The position numbers and the translations under genes are program-made. The notes below the pieces were generated by a model. It worked only from the letters and a program-made list of their open reading frames with translations. It had not been told where the DNA came from and did no database searches. Positions 41,175-49,761 of a stretch of DNA of 64,000 bases are shown here, piece after piece. This DNA is from Solirubrobacteraceae bacterium (lineage in GTDB: Bacteria > Actinomycetota > Thermoleophilia > Solirubrobacterales > Solirubrobacteraceae), in the NCBI GenBank assembly GCA_030447505.1, contig JAUJOT010000009.1, positions 99,233-163,232 on the forward strand, given 5' to 3'. The stretch's first letter is position 1. Each line of letters starts with the position of its first letter.

Positions 41175-42017
41175 CTAGCCGCCGAGCGCCTCCACCGGCG
41201 AGCGGCCGCTGCCTTGCGTGCGTGGCCCTGCGGGCCGAAGCAGCGCGGCGAGCACGTAGAGCGCGATCGCGGCAAGCGCCACCGCCGCGCCCGCCGCGAC
41301 GTCGAGCTCGGCGCTGGCGGCGAGCCCGAGCAGGCCGGCGAGCGCTCCCAGCCCGGCGCCCAGCAGGATCTGCGCGCGCAGGCTCGTGCCGAGGCGGATG
41401 CCGGCCGACGCCGGGGCGACGATCAGCGCGAGCACGAGCAGGTTGCCGAGCCCCTGCACGGCCGCGACGACGGCGACCGCGAGCAGTGCGAGCAGCGCAA
41501 GCTGCGCGCGGCGCGGGCGGACGCCGAGCGACGGCGCCGCGACCGGATCGAAGACGGCCGCCGCGAGCGAGCGGTGCCCGGCGGCGAGCGCGAACGCGAC
41601 GAGCCCGGCGAGCCCGGCCGCGGCGACGAGGTCGGCGCTGCTCGTGCCCAGCAGGTCGCCGAACAGCAGCTCGCCGAGCCGCGCGGGCACGTCGGGCGTG
41701 AGGGCGAGGACGGCGCCGAGGCCGAAGGCCGTCGTCACCGTGACCCCCACGGCGACGTCGGCGCCGACGCGCGTGTCGCGCGCGGCGAGCGCGATCAGCG
41801 CCGCCGCGACGAGCACGCCGCCGGCGGCGCCGAGCAGCAGCGGCGCGCCGACGAGCGCCGCGATCACGAGGCCGGGCAGCATCGCGTGGGCGAGCGACTC
41901 GGCGGCGTACGTGCTGCGCACGTGCAGCAGCCAGACACCGAGCGAGCCGCAGGCCGCGCCGAGGATCACGACCTCCAGGAGCGCGCGCTGCAGCAGTCCG
42001 GAGCGCAGGATCTCCAT
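41175..42017 (-). CDS. metal ABC transporter permease (ABC-3/ZnuB family), second copy
   Basis: A 280-residue permease with about eight hydrophobic helices. Family features include ESLAHAMLPGLVIAALVGAP near the N-terminus and LLVLALIVAPASAGIRLGTSL in the middle. It moves Zn2+ or Mn2+ through the membrane, driven by the ATPase encoded just upstream. It follows that gene by four bases, third in the operon. Having two different permease genes suggests a heterodimeric channel. The C-terminal end is Pro/Gly-rich and poorly conserved. Confidence 0.85.
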   Translation of the reverse strand: MEILRSGLLQRALLEVVILGAACGSLGVWLLHVRSTYAAESLAHAMLPGLVIAALVGAPLLLGAAGGVLVAAALIALAARDTRVGADVAVGVTVTTAFGLGAVLALTPDVPARLGELLFGDLLGTSSADLVAAAGLAGLVAFALAAGHRSLAAAVFDPVAAPSLGVRPRRAQLALLALLAVAVVAAVQGLGNLLVLALIVAPASAGIRLGTSLRAQILLGAGLGALAGLLGLAASAELDVAAGAAVALAAIALYVLAALLRPAGPRTQGSGRSPVEALGG

Positions 42018-42021
42018 CGCG

Positions 42022-42777
42022 TCAGTGCGAGTGCGAGTGATGCTGGACGGCGACCGCGCGGTGCCCGCAGTCGAGCATCACGATCTCCTCGCCGTAGGTC
42101 CCCTCGAGGACCGCGTTCGTGAGCGCCTCGGCAGGCGGCCCATACGCGATCTGGCCGCCTGCCAGGCACAGCACCCGGTCCCAGCGCCGCGCCTGCTCGA
42201 CGTCGTGCGTGGCGATCAGCAGCACCCGCCGCTCCGCGCGCAGCTCGTCGAGGATCCGCATGATCGCCTCCTCGCTGGCGCGGTCGACGCCCGCGAAGGG
42301 CTCGTCGAGCAGCAGCACGCCGGCATCCTGCACGAGCGCGCGGGCGATCAGCACGCGCTGGCGCTGACCGCCCGACAGCGCTCCGAAGCGCATCGCGGCG
42401 CTGTCGGCGAGACCGACGCGGTCCAGCGCCGCGCGCGCGAGCGCGCGGTCGCCGCTCGCGATCCGGCGGTACCAGGGCGTGCGCGCGTAGGCCCCCATCA
42501 GGGCGACGTCGAGCGCGCTGACGGGGAAGTCCAGCCGCGAGCGCTCGGTCTGCGGCACGTACGCCGGCGTGCCTTGCACGCGGATCGAGCCCGTCGCGGC
42601 CGGCAGCTCGCCGAGCAGGGCGCGAAAGAGCGTCGTCTTGCCGCCGCCGTTGGGTCCGAGGACGGCGACCGCCTGGCCCTCGGTCGCGCTGAACGTCACG
42701 TCGCTCAGCGCCAGGGCGCCGCCGCCGTAGCCGGCCGACAGCTGCGCGACCTCGATCAGCGCGCCCGCGCTGCTCAT
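42022..42777 (-). CDS. metal ABC transporter ATP-binding protein (ZnuC-like)
   Basis: A 251-residue ABC ATPase with Walker A GPNGGGKTT, Q-loop VPQTERS, signature LSGGQRQRVLIARAL, Walker B VLLLDEPFAG and H-loop ATHD. The C-terminus ends in a histidine cluster (QHHSHSH) that could bind zinc. It overlaps the first permease by four bases (ATGA) and is flanked by two permease genes. The Zur-like box upstream of the operon points to zinc rather than manganese. Confidence 0.9.
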   Translation of the reverse strand: MSSAGALIEVAQLSAGYGGGALALSDVTFSATEGQAVAVLGPNGGGKTTLFRALLGELPAATGSIRVQGTPAYVPQTERSRLDFPVSALDVALMGAYARTPWYRRIASGDRALARAALDRVGLADSAAMRFGALSGGQRQRVLIARALVQDAGVLLLDEPFAGVDRASEEAIMRILDELRAERRVLLIATHDVEQARRWDRVLCLAGGQIAYGPPAEALTNAVLEGTYGEEIVMLDCGHRAVAVQHHSHSH

Positions 42778-43592
42778 CGCGCGCTCCTCGCGGACGACGC
42801 GAGCGCGGCGAGCGCGAAGCCGCCGCCGCCGATCACCGCGATCGCAGGGCCGGGCGGCAGGTCGAGGTGGTAGGCCAGCAGCAGGCCGGCCACGCCTTGG
42901 AGCGCCGCGAGGCCGACCGCCGCGCCGAGCAGCGACGCGAGCGAGTCGGTCAGCAGCCGCGCAGTCGCCGCGGGCACGACGAGGAGCGTGCTGACGAGCA
43001 GCGCGCCGACAGCCGGCAGCACCGCGACGACCGTGACCGCGAGCAGCGCGAGCAGCAGCCAGTCGCCACGCGCGGCACGCACGCCGAGCGCCGGCGCGCC
43101 GGCGGGATCGAAGCCGGTTGCGAGCCAGGTGCGCGCGAGCGCGGCGGTCGCCGCGAGCGCGGCGACGGCGGCGCCGCCCGCCAGCGCGATATCGCCGTCG
43201 CCGAGCCCCAGCAGCGTCCCGAAGAGCAGCCGGTCGACGCCCGCGCCGGCGCGGTACACGTCACTGGCGAGGATCGCGCCGAGCGCGAGCGCGGCGGTCA
43301 GCAGCAGGCCGGTGGCGGCGTCGGCGCTCGTTGCGCCGCGGCGCGAGATCCGCGCCAGCAGACCCGCGAAGCCGAGGCCGGCGCCGAGCGCCGCGAGCGG
43401 CGGCGCAATGCCCCAGGGGCCTGCGACGACGAGGCCTGGGAACGTCGCGCTGCCGACCGCGTGGGCGAAGAACGCCAGCCTGCGCAGGACGATCCAGGTG
43501 CCGAGCAGCCCCGCCGCGACCGCCAGCAGGAGCGTCGCCAGCAGTGCGCGCTGCATGAACCCGAGCGCGAGCGGTTCTGTCAGCCAATGCAC
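42774..43592 (-). CDS. metal ABC transporter permease (ABC-3/ZnuB family), first copy
   Basis: A 272-residue permease, first gene of the operon. Typical ABC-3 segments are LRRLAFFAHAVGSATFPGLVVAG near the N-terminus and VGALLVSTLLVVPAATARLLTDSL. It shares architecture with the second permease but only limited sequence. The GTG at 43592 lies 12 bases from the Zur-like box; no substrate-binding ZnuA gene is present in the operon. Confidence 0.85.
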   Translation of the reverse strand: MHWLTEPLALGFMQRALLATLLLAVAAGLLGTWIVLRRLAFFAHAVGSATFPGLVVAGPWGIAPPLAALGAGLGFAGLLARISRRGATSADAATGLLLTAALALGAILASDVYRAGAGVDRLLFGTLLGLGDGDIALAGGAAVAALAATAALARTWLATGFDPAGAPALGVRAARGDWLLLALLAVTVVAVLPAVGALLVSTLLVVPAATARLLTDSLASLLGAAVGLAALQGVAGLLLAYHLDLPPGPAIAVIGGGGFALAALASSARSAR

Positions 43593-43601
43593 GATGCGAG
43601 C

Positions 43602-44300
43602 TTATCGAAAACGGTTCTCATCTAGGCGCTCGTCGGGCGGCGGCGGCGCGGTCAACCCGACGAGGAAGCGGACCGCCTCGGCCTGCAGCGCGGGGTCGTG
43701 CTGCGCCGACTGGTGGTCGCCGCCGGGTACCGCGATCAGCCGGCTTCCCGGCGCTGCGCGCTGCAGGCGCCGCGAGTGCGCGATCGGAACGCGATCGTCG
43801 TCCTCGGCGTGCACGAGCAGCAGCCGCGGGCCGAGCGCGGCGGCCGCCGCGGCGATGTCGTGTGCGGCGATCAGCAGCTCGAGCGCGCTGCGATCGGCGC
43901 GAAGATCGAAGCCGCCCTCGCGCAGCGCGGCGAGCAGAAGCTCGCGCCCGGCGGGGCAGATTGCGACGACGCCGGCCGCGCCCGTCGGGGCGGCCGCGGC
44001 AAGCGCGACGAAGCCGCCCATCGACGAGCCGCGCAGAAACAGCGGGACGTCGCCCGGCAGCAGAGACGCGATCGTCGCGACGTCGTCGATCGCGCGGCCG
44101 TCGAGCGCGCCGTCGCTGGCCCCGTGCCCGCGCTGGTCGAAGACGATCGCCGCCAGGCCGCCGGCCGCGCAGAGCTGCGCGAAGTCGCGATGGTTCTCCT
44201 TGCGCGAGCCCGCGCCGTGCAGGACCACGACGGCGCCGCGCGGCTCGCCGTCGGGCAGCACGAGCTCGTAGGCGAGGCCGTCATGCCGGTCGCAGATCAT
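43602..44300 (-). CDS. alpha/beta hydrolase
   Basis: A 232-residue serine hydrolase. VVVLHGAGSRKENH provides the oxyanion region, LRGSSMGGFVAL the nucleophile elbow (GSSMG), LLVHAEDDDRVP the acidic residue and GGDHQS the histidine, so the triad is complete. AIVFDQRGHGASDG is the strand preceding the nucleophile helix. The substrate is unknown (esterase or acylaminoacyl hydrolase type). The ATG at 44300 is separated from the divergent lysA start by 24 bases. Its last codons overlap the Zur box of the following operon. Confidence 0.8.
   Translation of the reverse strand: MICDRHDGLAYELVLPDGEPRGAVVVLHGAGSRKENHRDFAQLCAAGGLAAIVFDQRGHGASDGALDGRAIDDVATIASLLPGDVPLFLRGSSMGGFVALAAAAPTGAAGVVAICPAGRELLLAALREGGFDLRADRSALELLIAAHDIAAAAAALGPRLLLVHAEDDDRVPIAHSRRLQRAAPGSRLIAVPGGDHQSAQHDPALQAEAVRFLVGLTAPPPPDERLDENRFR
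43605..43620 (-). promoter_or_regulatory. Zur-like operator of the metal-uptake operon
   Basis: On the minus strand TGAGAACCGTTTTCGA is a 7-1-7 palindrome (TGAGAAC / GTTTTCG) matching the actinobacterial Zur pattern TGAnAAC-n-GTTnTCA except for the last base. It lies directly upstream of the permease GTG. Zinc-bound Zur would repress the operon. It partly overlaps the 3' end of the adjacent hydrolase gene. Confidence 0.65.
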
Positions 44301-44324
44301 CCCGCGCCATACTCTCCGATCCGC

Positions 44325-45590
44325 ATGCCAGCGACCCGCAGCCAGCTCTCGCAGGCCTATCCGATCGGCAGCCGGATCGACGAGGACGGCCGCCTGCAGA
44401 TCGGCGGCTGCGACGCGATCGAGCTCGCGCGCGAGTTCGGGACCCCCGCCTACATCGTCGCCGAGGACGACCTGCGCGCCCGCGCGCAGACGTTCGTCGA
44501 GGCCTTCCGCGCGCGTACGAAGCACTTCGACGTCCTGTTTGCCTCGAAGGCCTTTCCCTGCACCGCCGTCTACCGGGTGCTCGCGCAGGAGGGGATCTCC
44601 TGCGACGTCGCGTCCGGCGGCGAGCTCGCGCTCGCGCTGCGCGGCGGCTTCGATCCGGCGCGGATCTACATGCACGGCAACGCGAAGTCGGTCGACGAGC
44701 TGCGCTTCGCGCGCGAGTCCGGCGTCGGCCACGTCGTGATCGACAACCTGAGCGAGATCGAGCGCCTCGAGGCGCTCGTCGGCGAGGGCCCGCCGCAGCC
44801 CGTGCTGCTGCGCGTCACGCCCGACGTGCGCGCGCGCACGAACGACAAGATCTCGACGGGCCAGGCGGACTCGAAGTTCGGCGTCTCGATGGCCGACGCG
44901 CCGGCTGCGATCGCGCGGGTGCAGGACTGCGCGCAGCTGGACCTCGTCGGCCTGCACGTGCACATCGGCTCGCAGATCCTCGAGCTCGACCCGTTTCGCC
45001 TGGCGATCGAGGCGATCGCGCCGCTCGGCGACTTCGGCACGTACAACCTCGGCGGCGGGCTCGGCGTCGCGTACACGGCCGACCAGGAGCCGCCGCGGAT
45101 CGCCGATTACGTCGCGGCGAAGGTCGACACCGTCAACCGCGTGCTCGGCCCGGGCAAGCGGATCCTCGACGAGCCGGGGCGCGCGCTGGTCGCCAACTCG
45201 ACGGTGACGCTCTACACCGTGCAGAGCGTCAAGCGCAATGTCTCGACGTGGGTCGCGGTCGACGGCGGGATGTCCGACAACCTGCGGCCGATGCTCTACG
45301 GCTCGGTCTACGAGGCGCAGGTCGCCGACCGCTTCGGCGGCGGCACCGCCGCGCGCCTGACGGGCAAGCACTGCGAGTCCGGCGACGTGATCGTGCGCGA
45401 CGTCGAGCTCGACGCTCCCCGGATCGGGGACGTCATCGTCACGCCCGCGACCGGCGCCTACGGTCACGCGATGGCCAACAACTACAACGGCGTCCCGCGG
45501 CCGCCGGTGATCTTCGTCTCGCAGGGCGATGCGCGCGTGGTCGTGCGCCGCGAGACCTACGAGGACCTGTTCGCGCGCGATGTCGAGTGA
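44325..45590 (+). CDS. lysA: diaminopimelate decarboxylase
   Basis: A 421-residue PLP enzyme that decarboxylates meso-diaminopimelate to L-lysine. PLP-binding Lys75 lies in LFASKAFPC; VGLHVHIGSQI, YNLGGGLGVAY and the active-site CESGDVI block (partner-subunit Cys) are present, with a final ATGAYGHAMANNYNG loop. The fold is an alanine-racemase-type barrel followed by a beta domain. The gene overlaps hom by 11 bases, so lysine and threonine/methionine branches of the aspartate pathway share a transcript. Confidence 0.93.
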   Translation: MPATRSQLSQAYPIGSRIDEDGRLQIGGCDAIELAREFGTPAYIVAEDDLRARAQTFVEAFRARTKHFDVLFASKAFPCTAVYRVLAQEGISCDVASGGELALALRGGFDPARIYMHGNAKSVDELRFARESGVGHVVIDNLSEIERLEALVGEGPPQPVLLRVTPDVRARTNDKISTGQADSKFGVSMADAPAAIARVQDCAQLDLVGLHVHIGSQILELDPFRLAIEAIAPLGDFGTYNLGGGLGVAYTADQEPPRIADYVAAKVDTVNRVLGPGKRILDEPGRALVANSTVTLYTVQSVKRNVSTWVAVDGGMSDNLRPMLYGSVYEAQVADRFGGGTAARLTGKHCESGDVIVRDVELDAPRIGDVIVTPATGAYGHAMANNYNGVPRPPVIFVSQGDARVVVRRETYEDLFARDVE

Positions 45591-46827
45591 TCGAGACCGA
45601 TCGACCTCCCAGCCCTTCAGCATCGGGCTGCTCGGTCACGGCACCGTCGGCGCAGCCTTCGCGACGCTGCTCGAGCAGCGCGCCGAGCACGTCGCCGCGG
45701 CGACCGGGCTGCGGCCGCAGATCAGCGGCGTCCTGACGCGCTCGCGCGGCGAGTTCGACGAGATCCTCGCCGGCTGCGAGCTCGTCGTCGAGCTGATCGG
45801 CGGGCTCGATCCGGCACGCGACTACGTGCTGCGCGCGATGCGCGCCGGCAGGCACGTCGTGACGGCGAACAAGCAGCTGCTCAGCCAGCACGGCGAGGAG
45901 CTGTGGGCGGCCGCGCGCGAGTGCGGCGTGCAGCTGCGCTTCGAGGCCGCGGTCGCGGGCGTCGTGCCCGTCGTCCGCGTGCTGCAGGAGTCGCTTGCCG
46001 CAGCGCACGTCGACCGCGTGCACGGGATCGTCAACGGGACGACGAACTTCATCCTCTCCGAGATGGCGCGCAGCGGCTGCTCGTACGCGGACGCGCTCGC
46101 CGACGCGCAGCGCCTGGGCTACGCCGAGGCCGACCCCAGCGAGGACGTCAACGGCAGGGACGCGGCCGCCAAGATGGCGATCCTCGCGCGGCTGGCGTTC
46201 GACACGCCCGTCCACCTCGACCAGGTCACGTACGAGGGCATCGAGCAGATCACCGCCGACGACATGGAGTACGCGCAGGAGCTCGGCCTCGGGCTGAAGC
46301 TGATCGGAACGGCGGAGCGGATCGACGGCAGGCTGGCGGTCCGGGTGCATCCGGCGTTCCTGTACTCCGGCCATCCGCTGGCCAGCGTGCACGGCCCGTT
46401 CAACGCCGTCACGGTCGAGTCCGAGGCGATCACCGAGATCACGATGTCCGGCCCCGGCGCCGGCGGGCCGCAGACGGCGAGCGCCGTGCTCGGCGACGTC
46501 GTGAGTGCGATGATCCCGCCCGCCTCGACGCCCGAGACGACGCAGTCGCTGGAGATCGCCGACGACGTCGAGTCGTCGTTCTACCTCCACATGGAGGTCG
46601 CCGACCGGCCCGGCGTGCTCGCCCAGGTCGCGCAGGTGCTCGGCGAGCAGGGCGCCTCGATCAAGTCCGTCGTGCAGAAGGGGCTCGGCGAGAAGGCGCG
46701 CCTCGTGATGGTCGTCCACCCGGTCCTCGAGTCGCGCTTCTTCGCTGCGCTCGAGCAGATCGCGGCGCTCGACTTCCTGCGCTCACGGCCACGCGCGATC
46801 CGCGTGATCGACGAGCAGTTCGTCTAG
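45580..46827 (+). CDS. hom: homoserine dehydrogenase
   Basis: A 415-residue enzyme reducing aspartate semialdehyde to homoserine. The N-terminal Rossmann domain has IGLLGHGTVGAAFA, the catalytic domain has TANKQLLSQHG, GIVNGTTNFIL, GYAEADPSEDVNGRDAAAK (catalytic Lys/Asp region), and the C-terminus (about 340-415) is an ACT domain (HMEVADRPGVLAQVAQVLGEQGASI) for allosteric feedback by threonine. The ATG at 45580 lies inside the 3' end of lysA. thrC and thrB follow about 0.9 kb downstream after an unrelated minus-strand gene. Confidence 0.93.
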   Translation: MSSDRDRSTSQPFSIGLLGHGTVGAAFATLLEQRAEHVAAATGLRPQISGVLTRSRGEFDEILAGCELVVELIGGLDPARDYVLRAMRAGRHVVTANKQLLSQHGEELWAAARECGVQLRFEAAVAGVVPVVRVLQESLAAAHVDRVHGIVNGTTNFILSEMARSGCSYADALADAQRLGYAEADPSEDVNGRDAAAKMAILARLAFDTPVHLDQVTYEGIEQITADDMEYAQELGLGLKLIGTAERIDGRLAVRVHPAFLYSGHPLASVHGPFNAVTVESEAITEITMSGPGAGGPQTASAVLGDVVSAMIPPASTPETTQSLEIADDVESSFYLHMEVADRPGVLAQVAQVLGEQGASIKSVVQKGLGEKARLVMVVHPVLESRFFAALEQIAALDFLRSRPRAIRVIDEQFV

Positions 46828-46874
46828 GTCTAGTTCGCCCGATGCCGCGCCGCTGTCGTGCGATGCGACGGACG

Positions 46875-47642
46875 TCAGCGGCAACCGGCGCGGAAGTCGC
46901 GCAGTGACTGCCGTCCCGAAGGCACCGCGTCGCCGTCGAGGCGCGCAAGCGCAGCGGCGGCGGCCCGAACCTCGGCGGCGGAGCCTGAGCGCAGCGCCTC
47001 GGCGAGCGCGCCGAGCCGTGCGTCGAAGCGGCGGTAGTAGGCGTAGGCGGCGTCCGGTGTGCGCAGCGCGCGCTTGCACGCCGGCGAGATCCGGGCCGCA
47101 TCGATCGCCCGGTCGGACGCCCGGCTTGCCTTGACGACGTCCTGTGCCGCGGCGCGGCTGCGATCGATCGCCTGCCGGCAGCTCTCCGCGGCGCCGCAGT
47201 CCGACGCGCCGGCGCTCGTGATGAGCAGGCGCATCGCGGCCAGGCACGCCTCGCGCAGCTCGCGCAGCAGCGGGTCGTCGCCGTCGAGCATCTCGCAGGC
47301 GACCACGACCGGCTTGGCGATCGACTGGAGCTCGGACTGCGATGGTGGCCGGTCTGCGCGCTCGAGCTCGTCGATCGGCAGCGCGGCCTCGTAGACGTCC
47401 TCGAGCGCGGCGTACTGCGCCGAGGTCAGCCGTCCCGTGGCCGCCGCCCGCTGGTCGTCGCGAGCGGATGCAGATGACCCGTCGCCACCGTCGCCACCGT
47501 CGCCGCCGCAGCCGCCGGAGGCGAGCGCGAACGCACCGACCAGGCTCAGGACCGCGACCGCCGAGCGGATCGTGGCCGTCGCCGTCCGCCGCCTGCGGGA
47601 AGTCGACGGCTTGTCAGCTCGCGTCGCAAGGATCTCGCGATC
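46875..47642 (-). CDS. putative lipoprotein, start codon unresolved
   Basis: The frame is open from a TAG at 47643-47645 to the stop at 46875. It reads like a lipoprotein: arginine-rich start, hydrophobic helix (SAVAVLSLVGAFALASGGCG, Cys at 47508-47510), Gly/Asp/Ser linker, then a helical domain with several cysteines (ACEMLD, SDCGAAESCRQ, SPACKRALR, FRAGCR). No ATG, GTG or TTG occurs in frame before the signal helix; the first is a GTG at 47306 inside the mature part. Either an unusual start (ATC/CTT/CTG) is used or a base error has shifted the true start. Function unknown. Opposite strand to hom and thrC. Confidence 0.5.
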   Translation of the reverse strand, partial: DREILATRADKPSTSRRRRTATATIRSAVAVLSLVGAFALASGGCGGDGGDGGDGSSASARDDQRAAATGRLTSAQYAALEDVYEAALPIDELERADRPPSQSELQSIAKPVVVACEMLDGDDPLLRELREACLAAMRLLITSAGASDCGAAESCRQAIDRSRAAAQDVVKASRASDRAIDAARISPACKRALRTPDAAYAYYRRFDARLGALAEALRSGSAAEVRAAAAALARLDGDAVPSGRQSLRDFRAGCR

Positions 47643-47753
47643 CTAGTACTACCGACTAGGGGCAGGGAACCGCGCGGCGCGCGCGATCTGAGCCTGGTCG
47701 ACGAGCGCGCGACGGCGGCCGGGGCGCCCCCTCCGCGACCGCGCGCGACCCAC

Positions 47754-47759
47754 TAGGGT
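47754..47759 (+). promoter_or_regulatory. thrC -10 element
   Basis: TAGGGT seven bases before the thrC ATG, within GCGACCCACTAGGGTCACG; implies a leaderless transcript for thrC-thrB. Confidence 0.45.
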
Positions 47760-47766
47760 CACGCCG

Positions 47767-48899
47767 ATGCCCGGTCTCATCGAGCGCTACCGCGAGCGCC
47801 TGCCGTTCGCCGACGGCGATCCCGTCGTCACGCTCGGCGAGGGTGACACGCCGCTCGTCCACGCACCGCATATCTCCGCTCTCGTCGACGCCGAGGTCTG
47901 GCTCAAGCTCGACGGCACGAACCCGACCGGGTCGTTCAAGGACCGCGGCATGACCTGCGCGGTGAGCGCCGCCGCGCGCGAGGGCGCGAAGGCCGTCATC
48001 TGCGCGTCGACGGGCAACACCGCGGCGAGCGCGTCGGCCTACGCCGCGCGCGCCGGTCTGACCTGCGCGGTGATCGTCCCGGAGGGCAAGATCGCGGCGG
48101 GCAAGCTGGCCCAGGCGCTCATGCACGGCGCGCGCGTGATCGCGCTGCGCGGAAACTTCGACCAGGCGCTGACCCTCGTGCGCGCGCTGACCGACCGCCA
48201 GCCGATCGCGCTCGTCAACTCCGTCAACCGCTTTCGGCTCGAGGGCCAGAAGACCGGCGCCTTCGAGATCATGGAGCGGCTCGACACGCTCGACGGCCTG
48301 TGCATCCCGGTCGGCAACGCCGGCAACATCACCGCGTACTGGAAGGGCTTCACCGAGCTCGACGTCGCGCCGCGCCTGTTCGGCTTCCAGGCCGAGGGCG
48401 CGGCGCTGCTCGTGCTCGGCAAGAAGGTCGACCAGCTTCACCGCTGGGGAGTCGATGATCGCGAGCGCGATCCGGATCGGCAACCGCGCGCCTGGGAGTG
48501 TTCGGCTTCCAGGCCGAGGGCGCGGCGCCGCTCGTGCTCGGCAAGAAGGTCGACCAGCCCGAGACGATCGCGAGCGCGATCCGGATCGGCAACCCTGCGC
48601 GCTGGGAGGAGGCGATGGAGGCGATGACGGCGTCGCGCGGGATGGTGCGCGCGGTCACGGACGCCGAGATCCTCGCCGCCTACCGCCTGCTGGCCGCGCG
48701 CGAGGGCGTTTTCTGCGAGCCCGCCAGCGCGGCGTCCGTCGCGGGTCTGCTGCGCTACGGCGCCGATGGCGCGCGCCGGCTGGCGTGCGTGCTCACGGGC
48801 CACGGCCTGAAGGACCCCGACACCGCGCTCAACCAGGTCGGCGGGGTGATCCCGTGCGAGCCGAACCTGACTGCCGTCGAGGAGGCAGTGCTCGGGTGA
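47767..48899 (+). pseudogene. thrC: threonine synthase interrupted by tandem duplication
   Basis: Residues 1-203 read as normal ThrC (PLP lysine in [48 protein letters not shown]). At 48377 a 122-bp segment is present that partly repeats itself from 48499 (FGFQAEGAA...LGKKVDQ appears twice). Because 122 is not a multiple of three, the frame is lost in the first copy and resumes in the second with [19 protein letters not shown] through to 48899. Removing exactly 48377-48498 would restore a 336-residue protein, near the family length. The enzyme converts O-phosphohomoserine to threonine. A real mutation would cause threonine auxotrophy unless another synthase exists; assembly error is the main alternative. 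Confidence 0.85.
48377..48607 (+). repeat. tandem duplication inside thrC
   Basis: Copy A (48377-48498) and copy B (from 48499) share TGTTCGGCTTCCAGGCCGAG and a later TCGCGAGCGCGATCCGGATC block, but A carries 13 extra bases between them and a few substitutions. B fits the ThrC protein; A is degenerate. Confidence 0.85.
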
Positions 48900-49753
48900 A
48901 GCCGCAGCGCCGCCGGCTCGTCCGCGTGCCCGCGTCGTCGGCGAACCTCGGCCCGGGCTTCGATGCCTTCGCAGCAGCGCTTGCGCTGCACGTCGAGCTC
49001 GAGGTCAGCGAGACCGGCCGCTTCGGCGTCGAGACGAAGCTCGACATCGCCCGCGATCGCCGCAACCTCTGCGTGCGCGGCTTCGCCAGGCTGCACCCGC
49101 CCGACGCCTTCACCTTCAAGATCCGCTCGTCGATCCCGCTGTCCGGCGGCCTCGGCTCGAGCGCCGCGGCCTACACCGCCGGCGTGCTCGCGGCGGCGCA
49201 CATGTTCGAGCTGCAGGAGGACCTGCTCGGCCACGTCAGCGAGCTCGAGGGCCATCCCGACAACGCGGCGGCGGCGCTGCTCGGCGGCTTCGTGATCGTC
49301 GCGGGCGGCGACGTCGCGCGCTTTGAGCCGCCCGACGGCCTCGAGGCCGTGATCGTCGTCCCCCGGACGGCCGTGCGCACCGCCGTGGCGCGCAAGGCGC
49401 TGCCGGCGACCGTGCCGCTCGCCGACGCCGCGGCGAATGTGGCGCGCGGCGCGATGCTGACGCTCGGCCTGAGCACGGGCGACTTCAGCATCGTCGCGCG
49501 CGGCCTCGAGGACCGGTTGCACCAGCCCTATCGCGCGCCGCTGTTTCCGCGGTCGATGGCGCTGCTCGAGCGCGCGCGCGATGTCGGCGCGATCGGCGCG
49601 ACGATCTCAGGCGCCGGTCCGACCGTGCTCTTCTGGACGCAGGCCGACGCGACGGGCGCCGTCGCCGGCAGCCTGCGCCGTGAGACGGAGGGCTGGGCTG
49701 AGGTGCTGCGCGCGCCCTTCGAGGCGCAGGGCGCCGATGTGCGCGAGCTGTAG
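48896..49753 (+). CDS. thrB: homoserine kinase
   Basis: A 285-residue GHMP kinase that phosphorylates homoserine, the step before ThrC. RVPASSANLGPGFDAFAAAL is the N-terminal motif, IPLSGGLGSSAAAYTAGV the phosphate-binding loop and GATISGAGPTVLFW the C-terminal motif. The GTG overlaps the thrC stop (GTGA), so its translation depends on ribosomes reading thrC to the end; the upstream frameshift could therefore reduce ThrB as well. Confidence 0.92.
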   Translation: MKPQRRRLVRVPASSANLGPGFDAFAAALALHVELEVSETGRFGVETKLDIARDRRNLCVRGFARLHPPDAFTFKIRSSIPLSGGLGSSAAAYTAGVLAAAHMFELQEDLLGHVSELEGHPDNAAAALLGGFVIVAGGDVARFEPPDGLEAVIVVPRTAVRTAVARKALPATVPLADAAANVARGAMLTLGLSTGDFSIVARGLEDRLHQPYRAPLFPRSMALLERARDVGAIGATISGAGPTVLFWTQADATGAVAGSLRRETEGWAEVLRAPFEAQGADVREL

Positions 49754-49761
49754 CGAGACCA

